Below are positions 14,370 through 21,635 of a DNA stretch of 26,539 nt, piece after piece; the first letter of the stretch is position 1; every line of letters begins with the position of its first letter. The DNA comes from JAVVVD01 sp964642795 (lineage in GTDB: Bacteria > Bacillota > Clostridia > Christensenellales > CAG-138), in the NCBI GenBank assembly GCA_964642795.1, contig CAZXRQ010000026.1, positions 1 to 26,539 of the forward strand, given 5' to 3'. The notes under the pieces were generated by a model. The model was not told the origin of the DNA. It worked only from the letters and a program-made list of their open reading frames with translations, and ran no database searches. The translations under genes were made by a program, and so were the position numbers.

Positions 14370-15118
14370 AAGCCCTGTCTTCTAAACAGCCGTACCCGTC
14401 CGCAGAATACCCTTGATACCAGCTCCAGCAGCGCGTCCCCCGTGCCGCCGGACAGATCGTATACAGTTATACGCTCCGGAGCCAGCCCCACCAGCATACT
14501 TATCACGCCTTCGCTGGTACAGTTTTCGTAATCTATGCGCGCGTCACTATCGTCGGTCAGCGTACAGCTGCCGTCCGGGTTGAGTATAAGCGACAGCTCG
14601 CGCACCCTCGACGGCGCAAGCCTGTAAAACGCCGCCAGCACCCCCATCATCTCGGCATATTCTTTTTTCAGCATATGCTCCTGCGCGGCGGCCATCACGG
14701 CGCTTTCCCAGCCCGCCACCACATCCGGCATACGGAAGCGCACAAAGCCCTCCGCCATGAGCAGCTCGTTTTTTCCGTAATGCAGCTTTAGCTCCTCCGC
14801 CACGCGTTCAAGCCCCGATGCGCTCACCCGTACGTTGGATATGGCGTTTGCGAGCACCTGCTGCTTATCTCGCACGGTGAAATCGAGCGCGTTCACCATG
14901 CGCGCCATCTCAAGCTGCGCAAGATCGTTTTTAAGCACGCCGGACGCCGCGCGGCACCATATGTCCAGCTCCGCTTCTCCGCTTATCCTTGCCAGCGCGC
15001 AGTTATCCCCGCCTTCCCCATACAGCATATCGCCGCAGCCCAGCCTGTCTAGCCGGGCTTTTATCAGTTCGCGCAGATCCGCCTCATATTCCCTCGTGCA
15101 TAGCGCACACAAACGCAT
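14366..15118 (-). CDS. ytxC: YtxC-like sporulation-associated protein
   Basis: This 250-aa protein matches the YtxC family of putative sporulation proteins, whose role is unknown. The family marks seen are EGFVRFRMPDVV (about 123-134), a following KKEYAEMMGVLAAFY helix, and a C-terminal EGVISMLVGLAPERITVYDL segment. The N-terminus carries a Cys-x-x-Cys pair (Cys4, Cys7) and helical stretches. AGGAGAG (15124-15130) precedes the ATG. In Clostridia, ytxC is often found next to thrS, as here, though in this window the two genes are divergent. uvrC follows 30 nt downstream but has its own promoter. Confidence 0.72.
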   Translation of the reverse strand: MRLCALCTREYEADLRELIKARLDRLGCGDMLYGEGGDNCALARISGEAELDIWCRAASGVLKNDLAQLEMARMVNALDFTVRDKQQVLANAISNVRVSASGLERVAEELKLHYGKNELLMAEGFVRFRMPDVVAGWESAVMAAAQEHMLKKEYAEMMGVLAAFYRLAPSRVRELSLILNPDGSCTLTDDSDARIDYENCTSEGVISMLVGLAPERITVYDLSGGTGDALLELVSRVFCGRVRLFRRQGF

Positions 15119-15251
15119 ACAAACTCTCCTGCGGGCATTTTAGCCCCTATCATAACTATGCCGAAACACGCACAGCTGTTCTATTATGCGCAGCAAGCAA
15201 CGCGCTTTCATCATGCAAATCGTGGCAATGGCGTTAAGCGGTTGCCGAAGC

Positions 15252-15280
15252 TTGACATTTGCGCGGCGAAAGCATATAAT
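15252..15280 (+). promoter_or_regulatory. Consensus sigma-A promoter of thrS leader
   Basis: -35 TTGACA (15252-15257), exact 17-nt spacer, -10 TATAAT (15275-15280): a full consensus promoter. The transcript should start about 15286-15289. In the rest of the ytxC-thrS gap, 15131-15250 shows nothing recognisable. Confidence 0.9.
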
Positions 15281-15286
15281 CACATT

Positions 15287-15517
15287 CGATAATATTTGTG
15301 CGGAAAGACCGGGAACACGCCGCCGCCACCGCTGCATTTTCAGAGAGAAGCGCCGTTTTGGCTGCAAGCGCTTTATGCAAGGGCGACAGGATACCGCCCC
15401 GTGACCGCAATCGCCGCCGGCACGTTACGCCGGATTTGAGTGGGTTTATCCAACTGGGGTGGAACCGCGGATGATACAGTTGCGTCCGTCCCCTGCAATG
15501 CGCAGGGGGCGTTTTTT
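15287..15517 (+). ncRNA. T-box riboswitch leader, threonine
   Basis: This leader senses uncharged tRNA-Thr and permits read-through into thrS. An AGAGAG element lies at about 15347-15352. It is followed by a hairpin of AAGCGC with GCGCTT. The conserved T-box core GGGTGGAACCGCG is at 15457-15469. The bulge TGGA (15460-15463) fits a tRNA with U as discriminator base, as usual for tRNA-Thr. The terminator stem follows, and GGGG at 15456-15459 can pair with CCCC at 15490-15493 to form the antiterminator. ACC triplets at 15393-15395 and 15404-15406 are candidate Thr specifier codons; I could not fold stem I well enough to choose between them. Confidence 0.93.
15487..15517 (+). terminator. T-box regulated terminator
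   Basis: A GC-rich stem (15487-15496 with 15502-15511, one wobble) with a 5-nt loop is followed by TTTTTT. It is the off-state of the thrS T-box. Confidence 0.92.
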
Positions 15518-15558
15518 ATACTTAAATTATTTGATATTGATATGGAGGAGCTACATTT

Positions 15559-17508
15559 ATGAAGATCACATTGCCCGATGGCACACTGCACGAATACGCC
15601 GACGGTATGACGGCGCTGGACATCGCGGAATCCATAAGCCCGCGGCTGAAAAAGGCCACCCTCGCCGCCGAGATAGACGGGGTGCGTTCGGATGCGTTTG
15701 CTCCCATGCACGGCGACCATGAGTTAAAGCTGCTTACCTTTGCGGATGAAAACGGCCGCTGGGCATACCGGCACACCGCCAGCCACATACTTGCGCAGGC
15801 CGTAAAGCGCCTGTACCCATCCGCCAAGCTCGCAATAGGCCCGGCCATAGAGAACGGCTTCTATTACGACTTCGACGTGGAGACCCCGTTTACACCGGAG
15901 GATCTTGCGGCAATAGAAAAGGAGATGGAGAATATCTCCCATGAAAGCCTGCCGCTTTCCCGCTTTGAGCTGCCTCGCGTCGAAGCCATAGAGTATATGC
16001 GGAAGCTGGACGAGCCGTACAAGGTGGAGCTGATACAGGATCTGCCGGAGGACGCCGTGATAAGCTTCTACAAGCAGGGCGACTTTGTGGATCTCTGCGC
16101 CGGTCCACACGTGGAATCCACCGGCAAGGTGAAAAACATGAAGCTGATGAACCTCGCCGGCGCATACTGGCGCGGAAACGAAAAAAACAAGATGCTGCAA
16201 AGGATATACGGCACGGCGTTTGAAAAGCGCGCGGATCTCGACGAATATGTCACCCGCATAGAAGAAGCCAAAAAGCGCGACCACAACAAGCTGGGCCGCG
16301 AGCTGGAGCTGTTCACCACGGTAGACGTCATAGGCCAGGGGCTGCCCATACTGCTGCCCAAGGGCGCGCGCGTAGTGCAGCTGCTTGAGCGCTTCGTGGA
16401 GGACGAGGAGCAGCGCCGCGGCTATCTGCTTACCAAGACCCCGTTTATGGCCAAACGCGAGCTTTACAAGATAAGCGGCCACTGGGACCACTACCGCGAC
16501 GGCATGTTCATAATGGGAGACAAGGCGGATCAGGACGACGATACCAAGGAAATATTCGCACTGCGCCCCATGACCTGCCCGTTCCAGTTCATGGCATACC
16601 TCAACCGGCCGCGCTCCTACCGTGACCTGCCGCTGCGCTATAACGAGACCAGCACGCTGTTCAGAAACGAATCCTCCGGCGAAATGCACGGCCTTATCCG
16701 CGTGCGCCAGTTCACCATAAGCGAAGGGCACCTCGCCTGCCGTCCGGATCAGGTAGAGGACGAGTTCAAGGGCTGTTTGGATCTTGCTCAGTATTTCCTA
16801 ACCATACTGGGCTTTGAAAACGACATCACCTACCGTTTCTCGCTTTGGGATGAGAACAACAAGGATAAGTACATAGGCGACAAGGCCAAATGGGAGGAAA
16901 CGCAGGCCAAGATGCGCGATATACTCAACGACCTCGGCGTAAATTACTATGAGGCGGCTGGCGAGGCGGCGTTCTACGGGCCCAAGCTGGATATCCAGAT
17001 GAAGAACGTACACGGCAAGGAAGATACCCTCGTCACCATACAGATAGACTTCCAGCTTGCCGAGCGCTACGGCATGGTGTATACCGATGCCGACGGCGAG
17101 AAGAAATACCCCGTGGTGCTGCACCGTACCAGCATGGGCTGCTACGAGCGCACGCTGGCACTGCTAATTGAAAAATATGCCGGCGCGCTGCCCACGTGGA
17201 TGGCGCCGGAGCAGGTGCGCGTGCTGCCGCTGACCGACCGCACGGCGGACGCATCCGGCGAGATAGCCCAAAAGCTTCAGACGCTCGGCGTGCGCGCCGA
17301 GGTGGACTACCGCAATGAGAAGATAGGCTTCAAAATACGCGAGGCGCAGATGCAGAAGGTGCCTTACATGCTGGTCATAGGCGACAAGGAGGTCGAAGCA
17401 AACGTCGTAGCCGTGCGCAGCAGAAAGAACGGCGATCTTGGCACGATGGCGCTGGACGCGTTCTGCGATATGCTCATCAAAGAGATAAACGAGAAAACGC
17501 ACGACTAA
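15559..17508 (+). CDS. thrS: Threonyl-tRNA synthetase
   Basis: This 649-aa enzyme charges tRNA-Thr. Domains are TGS (about 1-60), the SAD editing domain with H72xxxH76 and C180xxxH184, the class II catalytic core (about 250-545) and the anticodon-binding domain (about 550-645). The catalytic zinc ligands are preserved as Cys340, His391 and His522, and motif 2 Arg369 is present. The pocket differs from the common bacterial form: RPMTCPFQF replaces RPMNCPxHM, and FTISEGH replaces FT-x-(D/N)DAH, putting Glu389 where the hydroxyl-reading Asp usually sits. GGAGG (15544-15548) lies 10 nt before the ATG. Expression is controlled by the T-box. Confidence 0.97.
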   Translation: MKITLPDGTLHEYADGMTALDIAESISPRLKKATLAAEIDGVRSDAFAPMHGDHELKLLTFADENGRWAYRHTASHILAQAVKRLYPSAKLAIGPAIENGFYYDFDVETPFTPEDLAAIEKEMENISHESLPLSRFELPRVEAIEYMRKLDEPYKVELIQDLPEDAVISFYKQGDFVDLCAGPHVESTGKVKNMKLMNLAGAYWRGNEKNKMLQRIYGTAFEKRADLDEYVTRIEEAKKRDHNKLGRELELFTTVDVIGQGLPILLPKGARVVQLLERFVEDEEQRRGYLLTKTPFMAKRELYKISGHWDHYRDGMFIMGDKADQDDDTKEIFALRPMTCPFQFMAYLNRPRSYRDLPLRYNETSTLFRNESSGEMHGLIRVRQFTISEGHLACRPDQVEDEFKGCLDLAQYFLTILGFENDITYRFSLWDENNKDKYIGDKAKWEETQAKMRDILNDLGVNYYEAAGEAAFYGPKLDIQMKNVHGKEDTLVTIQIDFQLAERYGMVYTDADGEKKYPVVLHRTSMGCYERTLALLIEKYAGALPTWMAPEQVRVLPLTDRTADASGEIAQKLQTLGVRAEVDYRNEKIGFKIREAQMQKVPYMLVIGDKEVEANVVAVRSRKNGDLGTMALDAFCDMLIKEINEKTHD

Positions 17509-17531
17509 GCCTGCATACCTCGATATAAAAG

Positions 17532-17560
17532 GCGGCCCGCTTTGTTATAAAGCGGGCCGC
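17532..17560. terminator. Bidirectional terminator between thrS and DUF47 gene
   Basis: A perfect 12-bp stem (17532-17543 with 17549-17560) with a GTTAT loop lies between convergent genes. On the minus strand it is followed by TTTT; on the plus strand the T-tract is weak. Confidence 0.8.
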
Positions 17561-17573
17561 TGTCCGTATGGTT

Positions 17574-18206
17574 TTATGTGTTTTTCATTATCACGCTCTC
17601 GATGACGTCCGACGCATGCTCACAGGCGTCAAAGCACTGCTCCAGCGATTCAAACAGGCTCATCCATATCATGAGTGTGCGCGCATCGCTCTCGCTGGTA
17701 AACAGCTTGCGCATACTCGCCGAATGAAGCGCGTCGCCGCGGCTTTCCAGCGTATTTACTTCGATTATCAGGCCGGAAATGGTCTTGGAGTTTTTAAAAT
17801 GCTTAAACTCGGCCACGGCCGTCTCCAGCGCCGTACAGGCGTTAACTGCAAGCGCGGTAAATTCCAGCGTCTCCGGGCGTATGCTTTGTATATTGAACAT
17901 ATACACCCTGCACATAACGTCGTCCAGCGAGTCCACCACGGTATCCAGCTCCTGTGCGAGCGATACGATATCCTCGCGCTCTATTGGGGTGATGAACTCA
18001 TGCGCCAGATACTCCATCATCTCATGCTTTATCGCATCGGCCGCATTCTCTATACGGTGCATCTCCTCCACCCGCGCCGAAAAGCCTTCGCTGCGGAAAT
18101 CAGCCAGCGCTCCGTGCAGAAAATTCGCAGCCGCGGTGGCCTGCTTAGCCGTGCGCAAAAACGCATCGAAGTAATCAAAGCCCTTCTTTTTACCCGTTAG
18201 ACCCAT
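17574..18206 (-). CDS. DUF47 / PhoU-like Pit accessory protein
   Basis: This 210-aa all-helical DUF47 protein is PhoU-related. Family features are the repeated acidic helices with E-x-x-A-D (IENAADAIKHEMM, about 52-64), TPIEREDIVSLAQELDTVVDSLDDV (about 73-97) and EVNTLESRGDALHSASMRKLF in the second half. Such proteins usually sit next to Pit transporters and are thought to control them. Here the gene follows pit by 9 nt. AGGAGGA (18211-18217) overlaps the pit stop codon, implying coupled translation. It is cytoplasmic with no membrane span. Confidence 0.92.
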   Translation of the reverse strand: MGLTGKKKGFDYFDAFLRTAKQATAAANFLHGALADFRSEGFSARVEEMHRIENAADAIKHEMMEYLAHEFITPIEREDIVSLAQELDTVVDSLDDVMCRVYMFNIQSIRPETLEFTALAVNACTALETAVAEFKHFKNSKTISGLIIEVNTLESRGDALHSASMRKLFTSESDARTLMIWMSLFESLEQCFDACEHASDVIESVIMKNT

Positions 18207-18215
18207 ATCGTCCTC

Positions 18216-19334
18216 CTAAAATATCAGCATAAACAGCTTGGTCATTAGATACCCCACCAGCCCGCAGCCGGGAAACGTCAGTATCCAGGCAAGGCACATA
18301 TCCTTTACTATCGCCCAGTTCACAGCGGAAAGTCGTTTGGATGCGCCAACGCCCATTATCGCGGTGGTCTTGGTGTGCGTGGTGCTTACGGGTATGCCGG
18401 TAAGCGAAGACAGCAGCAAACAGCCCGCCGCGCCCAGATCGGCGGCAAAGCCTTGATAAGTCTGCAGCTTCACCATATCCATACCTACGGATTTAATTAT
18501 GCGATAACCGCCTATCGATGTACCCAGCGCCATCACTGCAGAGCAGAGCACCATAAGCCATACCGGGATGGTGAATGTGGTAGTGCTTCCCTGTCCTGCG
18601 GCAAGGGCTATGCCCAGCAAAAACACGCTGATGAACTTTTGCCCGTCCTGCGCGCCATGCATGAACGCCATTGACGCGCCGCCGAATATCTGCGCGCCGC
18701 GGAAAAACCGCACGGTCTTTTTGCGGTCCATGTTGCGGCAGACGGCCTCAGTAAGCCGCGTTGCACCAAAGCCTGATACAAAGCCCAGCACAGTGGACAG
18801 CCCCAGCCCGTACAGCACCTTTACCCATTCGGCCGGGTTTATGCCGGAAAAGCTGCCGTGCAGCGCTATCGCCGCGCCGGACAGTCCCGCTATTAGCGCA
18901 TGGCTTTCGCTTGTGGGTATGCCGAAGCGCCACGCCGCCGTAGCCCATACCACTATCGCAAACAGCGCGGCACACAGCGCCACGCTCGCATCGGCTGCAT
19001 TGCCTCCGAAATCCACCATATTATATATGGTCATGGCGACCTTGGCATTTATCGTAGTCATAACGAGTACGCCTAAAAAATTGCACACCGCCGCCATGAT
19101 AATTGCCGAGGATGCCTTCATAGCCCGCGTGGAGACACAGGTAGCTATCGCGTTGGGTGCGTCCGTCCATCCGTTTACAAGGATAACGCCCAACGTAAGC
19201 GCCGCTGTGACCGCCAGCAGCGGGTTGGTAATAAGTTGGCTAATAAAATCGCCTAAACCTACGCTCAACTGTTGCGGATACCTCCCGATATCAAATACGC
19301 ACCGCACCCGTACGCCGGGCTTTGCGCCGCGCAT
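18216..19334 (-). CDS. pit: Pit-family inorganic phosphate transporter
   Basis: This 372-aa (as drawn) low-affinity phosphate/cation symporter has about ten membrane segments. The two PHO4 repeats are clear: GVILVNGWTDAPNAIATCVSTRAM in the first half, and AFMHGAQDGQKF plus SLTGIPVSTTHTKTTAIMGVG in the second. A FGIPTSESHALIAGLSGAA segment is also typical. The start is uncertain. ATG 19334 has GGGAGG about 10 nt upstream but touches the -10 box of a likely promoter. TTG 19268 has GGGAGG (19281-19286) 12 nt upstream and gives a family-like N-terminus, avoiding 22 basic, unfamiliar residues. The gene is co-transcribed with the DUF47 partner. Confidence 0.93.
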   Translation of the reverse strand: MRGAKPGVRVRCVFDIGRYPQQLSVGLGDFISQLITNPLLAVTAALTLGVILVNGWTDAPNAIATCVSTRAMKASSAIIMAAVCNFLGVLVMTTINAKVAMTIYNMVDFGGNAADASVALCAALFAIVVWATAAWRFGIPTSESHALIAGLSGAAIALHGSFSGINPAEWVKVLYGLGLSTVLGFVSGFGATRLTEAVCRNMDRKKTVRFFRGAQIFGGASMAFMHGAQDGQKFISVFLLGIALAAGQGSTTTFTIPVWLMVLCSAVMALGTSIGGYRIIKSVGMDMVKLQTYQGFAADLGAAGCLLLSSLTGIPVSTTHTKTTAIMGVGASKRLSAVNWAIVKDMCLAWILTFPGCGLVGYLMTKLFMLIF

Positions 19335-19364
19335 ATTATATCATCCTCCCTATGCCTGCCGCAA
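19335..19364 (-). promoter_or_regulatory. Probable pit promoter abutting the first ATG
   Basis: Minus strand: -35 TTGCGG (19359-19364), 18-nt spacer, -10 TATAAT (19335-19340). The predicted start, near 19328, falls inside the longest reading of pit and so favours the downstream TTG at 19268. Confidence 0.5.
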
Positions 19365-19444
19365 TCCAGAATATAGCAGTGCGGCGGCAATGTCGAAAAG
19401 TCTATGCGTCAAAAAAGCAGGATGCCCAAAACGGGCATTTCTTG

Positions 19445-19473
19445 TTGACAAGTAACCTAACCTAAAGTATAAT
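19445..19473 (+). promoter_or_regulatory. Consensus promoter of tRNA-Leu
   Basis: TTGACA (19445-19450), exact 17-nt spacer, TATAAT (19468-19473): a full consensus promoter. The start is expected near 19480, leaving about 25 nt of 5' leader to be trimmed by RNase P. Confidence 0.92.
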
Positions 19474-19504
19474 TGGCTTTGCGGTTTTGACCGAACCCTC
19501 ACAT

Positions 19505-19587
19505 GCGGCCATGGCGGAATAGGCAGACGCGTACGTTTGAGGGGCGTATGGGAGACCGTATGAGTTCAAGTCTCATTGGCCGCACCA
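19505..19587 (+). tRNA. tRNA-Leu (anticodon GAG)
   Basis: This is an 83-nt type II tRNA. The acceptor stem GCGGCCA (19505-19511) pairs with TGGCCGC (19577-19583), the discriminator is A19584, and CCA is encoded (19585-19587). The anticodon stem is 19532-19536 with 19544-19548, and the loop TTGAGGG places GAG at 19539-19541. A long variable arm and the TTCAAGT T-loop complete it. It reads CTC and CTT leucine codons and is transcribed as a single-gene unit. Confidence 0.97.
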
Positions 19588-19623
19588 ATAAAAAAGAGCA
19601 CCTATGGTGCTCTTTTTTATTGG
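19585..19623 (+). terminator. tRNA-Leu terminator, perfect 18-bp inverted repeat
   Basis: Bases 19585-19602 pair perfectly with 19606-19623 around a 3-nt loop. The GC-rich core GAGCACC is followed by a TTTTTT tract inside the right arm. The left arm begins at the encoded CCA of the tRNA. Confidence 0.92.
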
Positions 19624-19755
19624 TACAGCATATTGACGAAGCTTATAGCCATAGCCCGCGCAAGCGGGCACAGTCGCGCCGGTGACACGATTTTCGCGTC
19701 CGCCTTTGCATACAAGCGAGATGCCGGCAGCTGTTTTCAAAGCCAGGCATAACAG

Positions 19756-19799
19756 CGCAGGCCCCCGAGGCATTGATGCTCGCGGGGGGCCTGCGTTTT
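19756..19799 (+). terminator. Hairpin with short T-tract
   Basis: An 11-bp GC-rich stem (19756-19766 with 19785-19795) with an inner GAG/CTC pairing is followed by TTTT on the plus strand. It lies 3' of the minus-strand lipoprotein gene and may act as its end, although the T-tract points the other way. The remainder of 19624-19755 holds only a short GCAA-loop hairpin near 19662. Confidence 0.5.
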
Positions 19800-19814
19800 G
19801 CTTTTAGTTTGATA

Positions 19815-20816
19815 TCAGCCAAGCTCCTCTATTGCGGCCTGCGCAAAGGAGTTATCCACCAGATCGGTAAGCGCAATGCGGGTGGTAAGCTCGCCTGCGC
19901 CCTCGACAATGTCCTGCAGGCGGGTAAATGACTCCTCGCTCATCACCGGCGTCTGCGCCCACGAATCAGTTTCGCGGTAGCTGACGGCTACGGCGGTAAG
20001 CGTTTCCAGCTCGGAATCCGGGAAGAACGGCAGCATAGCCTCCGCAATCTCCTCGGCGGGAGCGGTCTGCACCCATTTCTGCGCGCGGTATATTGCGCGG
20101 ACGAACGCCTCTACAAACTCCGGATCGTCTTGTATGGTCTCCTGCCGCACCATAAACGCGGTGTACGGCACCTCGCCGCTGTCCACGCCTATGTTGGTAA
20201 CTATGTATCCCTTGCCCGCCGCTTCGAACTGGCTCGCGTTGGGTTCAAACAGCGCCACATAGTCGCCGGTACCGCTTTCAAACGCGCCGCCTATCAGATT
20301 GAATTGGATGTTGCTTATCACCTCTACGTCCTCGCCGGGGGTAAGGCCGTTCTGTTTCAGCACGTATTCCAAGGTCATAAACGGCATCCCGCCGGGACGT
20401 CCACCTATCACTGATTTGCCGCGCAGGCTCTCCCATGTGAAGTTGGGCTCCTCTTCACGCCCGATCAGGAAGGAGCCGTCCCGCTTGGTAAGCTGCGCCA
20501 CCACCATGGGATGATCCTCCTTGCCCTGCGCCACAACGTAAACGCCGGTCTCAGGCCCCATCAGCGCCACATCCGCCTCGCCGGCAAGCAGCGCAGTCAT
20601 GCTTTTATCGCTGCCGCCGCCGGTGATTATCTCAAGCTCTATCCCCTCGTCCTCAAAGTAGCCCAGCGATACAGCCACATACAGCGGCGCGTAGAACACC
20701 GAGCGGGTCACCTCGTTTAACACCACATGTCTAAGCTCGGTCTTGGGCGCGCAGCCCACGAACATGGCGGCAAGCATCAGCGCGCCGATAAGAAGTGCCA
20801 GCATCCTTTTTGCCAT
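19815..20816 (-). CDS. ABC transporter binding lipoprotein, NMT1/SsuA-like
   Basis: This 333-aa solute-binding lipoprotein of the NMT1/THI5/SsuA class has a signal with lipobox ending at Cys22. The body starts with LNEVTRSVFYAPLYVAVSLGYFEDEGIELEI, then GGGSDKSMTALLAGEADVALMGPE, the usual opening of this fold. Relatives bind pyrimidines, riboflavin, sulfonates or nitrate; the ligand here is unknown. The ATG at 20816 is chosen because GGAGG (20827-20831) lies 10 nt upstream; the earlier in-frame start lies upstream of that site. No permease or ATPase is adjacent, so it is an orphan in this window. It follows the phosphatidyltransferase gene but is separated from it by a terminator. Confidence 0.88.
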   Translation of the reverse strand: MAKRMLALLIGALMLAAMFVGCAPKTELRHVVLNEVTRSVFYAPLYVAVSLGYFEDEGIELEIITGGGSDKSMTALLAGEADVALMGPETGVYVVAQGKEDHPMVVAQLTKRDGSFLIGREEEPNFTWESLRGKSVIGGRPGGMPFMTLEYVLKQNGLTPGEDVEVISNIQFNLIGGAFESGTGDYVALFEPNASQFEAAGKGYIVTNIGVDSGEVPYTAFMVRQETIQDDPEFVEAFVRAIYRAQKWVQTAPAEEIAEAMLPFFPDSELETLTAVAVSYRETDSWAQTPVMSEESFTRLQDIVEGAGELTTRIALTDLVDNSFAQAAIEELG

Positions 20817-20877
20817 AAATATCAAACCTCCGCATTGCAAGATGCTTTATCTATATTCCCGTGCGCGAAAAAGGTGC

Positions 20878-20909
20878 AAAAAAAGCGGGGTGCAGCTGCA
20901 ATCCCCGCT
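20878..20909 (-). terminator. Intrinsic terminator of phosphatidyltransferase gene
   Basis: On the minus strand, a 7-bp stem (20903-20909 with 20884-20890) surrounds a self-complementary TGCAGCTGCA and is followed by TTTTTTT. It separates the phosphatidyltransferase gene from the downstream lipoprotein gene. Confidence 0.88.
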
Positions 20910-20922
20910 AAAGCAAAATGCT

Positions 20923-21456
20923 CTATGCGTCGCGCCTGTGCAGCGCCTGCGTGCAGATATAATGAACGAAGGCTACCAGCGCAAGCAGTATGGCCGCGCC
21001 AAACAGCACAAGGTTGAAATCCCCCATCTGGTCGAACGGCGCAAAGTTTTTAAGCAGTGTTGCCAGCACACTCGCAGTAAAAAAGCCCGTTGCAGACTTG
21101 CCAAACCAGTCCGCGCATACTACCACGCCACGCTTGAACAGCAGCGCGCCGCCCAACAGCATCACAAGTTCCTTGGCCGCAACTACCACCAGCATGTACA
21201 GCGGCAACCAGCCTCCAATATAAAAGCACGCCATAGCGGTAAGCAGCATCAGCTTGTCCGCCAGCGGATCCAGCACCTTGCCCACGTCGGTTATCCAGTT
21301 GTTGCGGCGGGCAAGATAGCCATCCAGCAGGTCGGAAAAAAAAGCTGTGAGGTATATGGCTATACACAGCGCGTACTTCGCTTTGAAGAAGCAATATGCA
21401 AACACGCCTACCAGCAGCAGCCGAAACGCGGATATGATGTTTGGGATATTCTTCAT
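20923..21456 (-). CDS. CDP-alcohol phosphatidyltransferase, PgsA-like
   Basis: This 177-aa membrane enzyme transfers a phosphatidyl group from CDP-diacylglycerol to an alcohol. The full family motif is present: D42-x2-D45-G46-x2-A49-R50-x8-G59-x3-D63-x3-D67, whose Asp residues bind metal and catalyse. About five to six membrane helices are visible. The N-terminus and length suit phosphatidylglycerophosphate synthase, but the central region KELVMLLGGALLFKRG differs from the most common PgsA form, so another acceptor alcohol is possible. The ATG at 21456 is preferred: GGAGG lies 5 nt upstream, whereas an in-frame TTG further up overlaps that site. A good promoter is at 21477-21505. Confidence 0.88.
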   Translation of the reverse strand: MKNIPNIISAFRLLLVGVFAYCFFKAKYALCIAIYLTAFFSDLLDGYLARRNNWITDVGKVLDPLADKLMLLTAMACFYIGGWLPLYMLVVVAAKELVMLLGGALLFKRGVVVCADWFGKSATGFFTASVLATLLKNFAPFDQMGDFNLVLFGAAILLALVAFVHYICTQALHRRDA

Positions 21457-21476
21457 ATACACCTCCAAAGTATTTA

Positions 21477-21505
21477 ATTATAGCCCGCAACGCCGCATTT
21501 GTCGA
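21477..21505 (-). promoter_or_regulatory. Sigma-A promoter of phosphatidyltransferase gene
   Basis: Minus strand: -35 TCGACA (21500-21505), 17-nt spacer, -10 TATAAT (21477-21482); the predicted start is about 21470. The rest of the divergent gap to 21635 holds a 7-bp hairpin at 21540-21558 without a T-run and an AT-rich stretch near 21595-21607 that may be the -10 region for the plus-strand gene. Confidence 0.75.
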
Positions 21506-21635
21506 TATCTAACACGACCCGTCGCGCCGTCTGCGCGCCTTGCCGCCCGGCGCGGCAAATGGGATTGCCGGGCCCCATGGTTCTGTGTTACAGTAATTAT
21601 ATATAAGACAAGGCCGACCAACGGAAAGGCGCTCT

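Noticed and set aside
15724..16731. 335-codon minus-strand frame opposite thrS
   Set aside because: It is a shadow of the thrS codons, with no ribosome site and no known motif.
19424..19445. Small GCCC/GGGC hairpin upstream of the tRNA promoter
   Set aside because: Only about 6 bp, with no transcript arriving that would need termination there.
21540..21558. 7-bp hairpin TTGCCGC/GCGGCAA in the gap before the O-antigen-ligase-like gene
   Set aside because: No T-run, and it lies between divergent genes where no terminator is needed; probably chance in GC-rich DNA.
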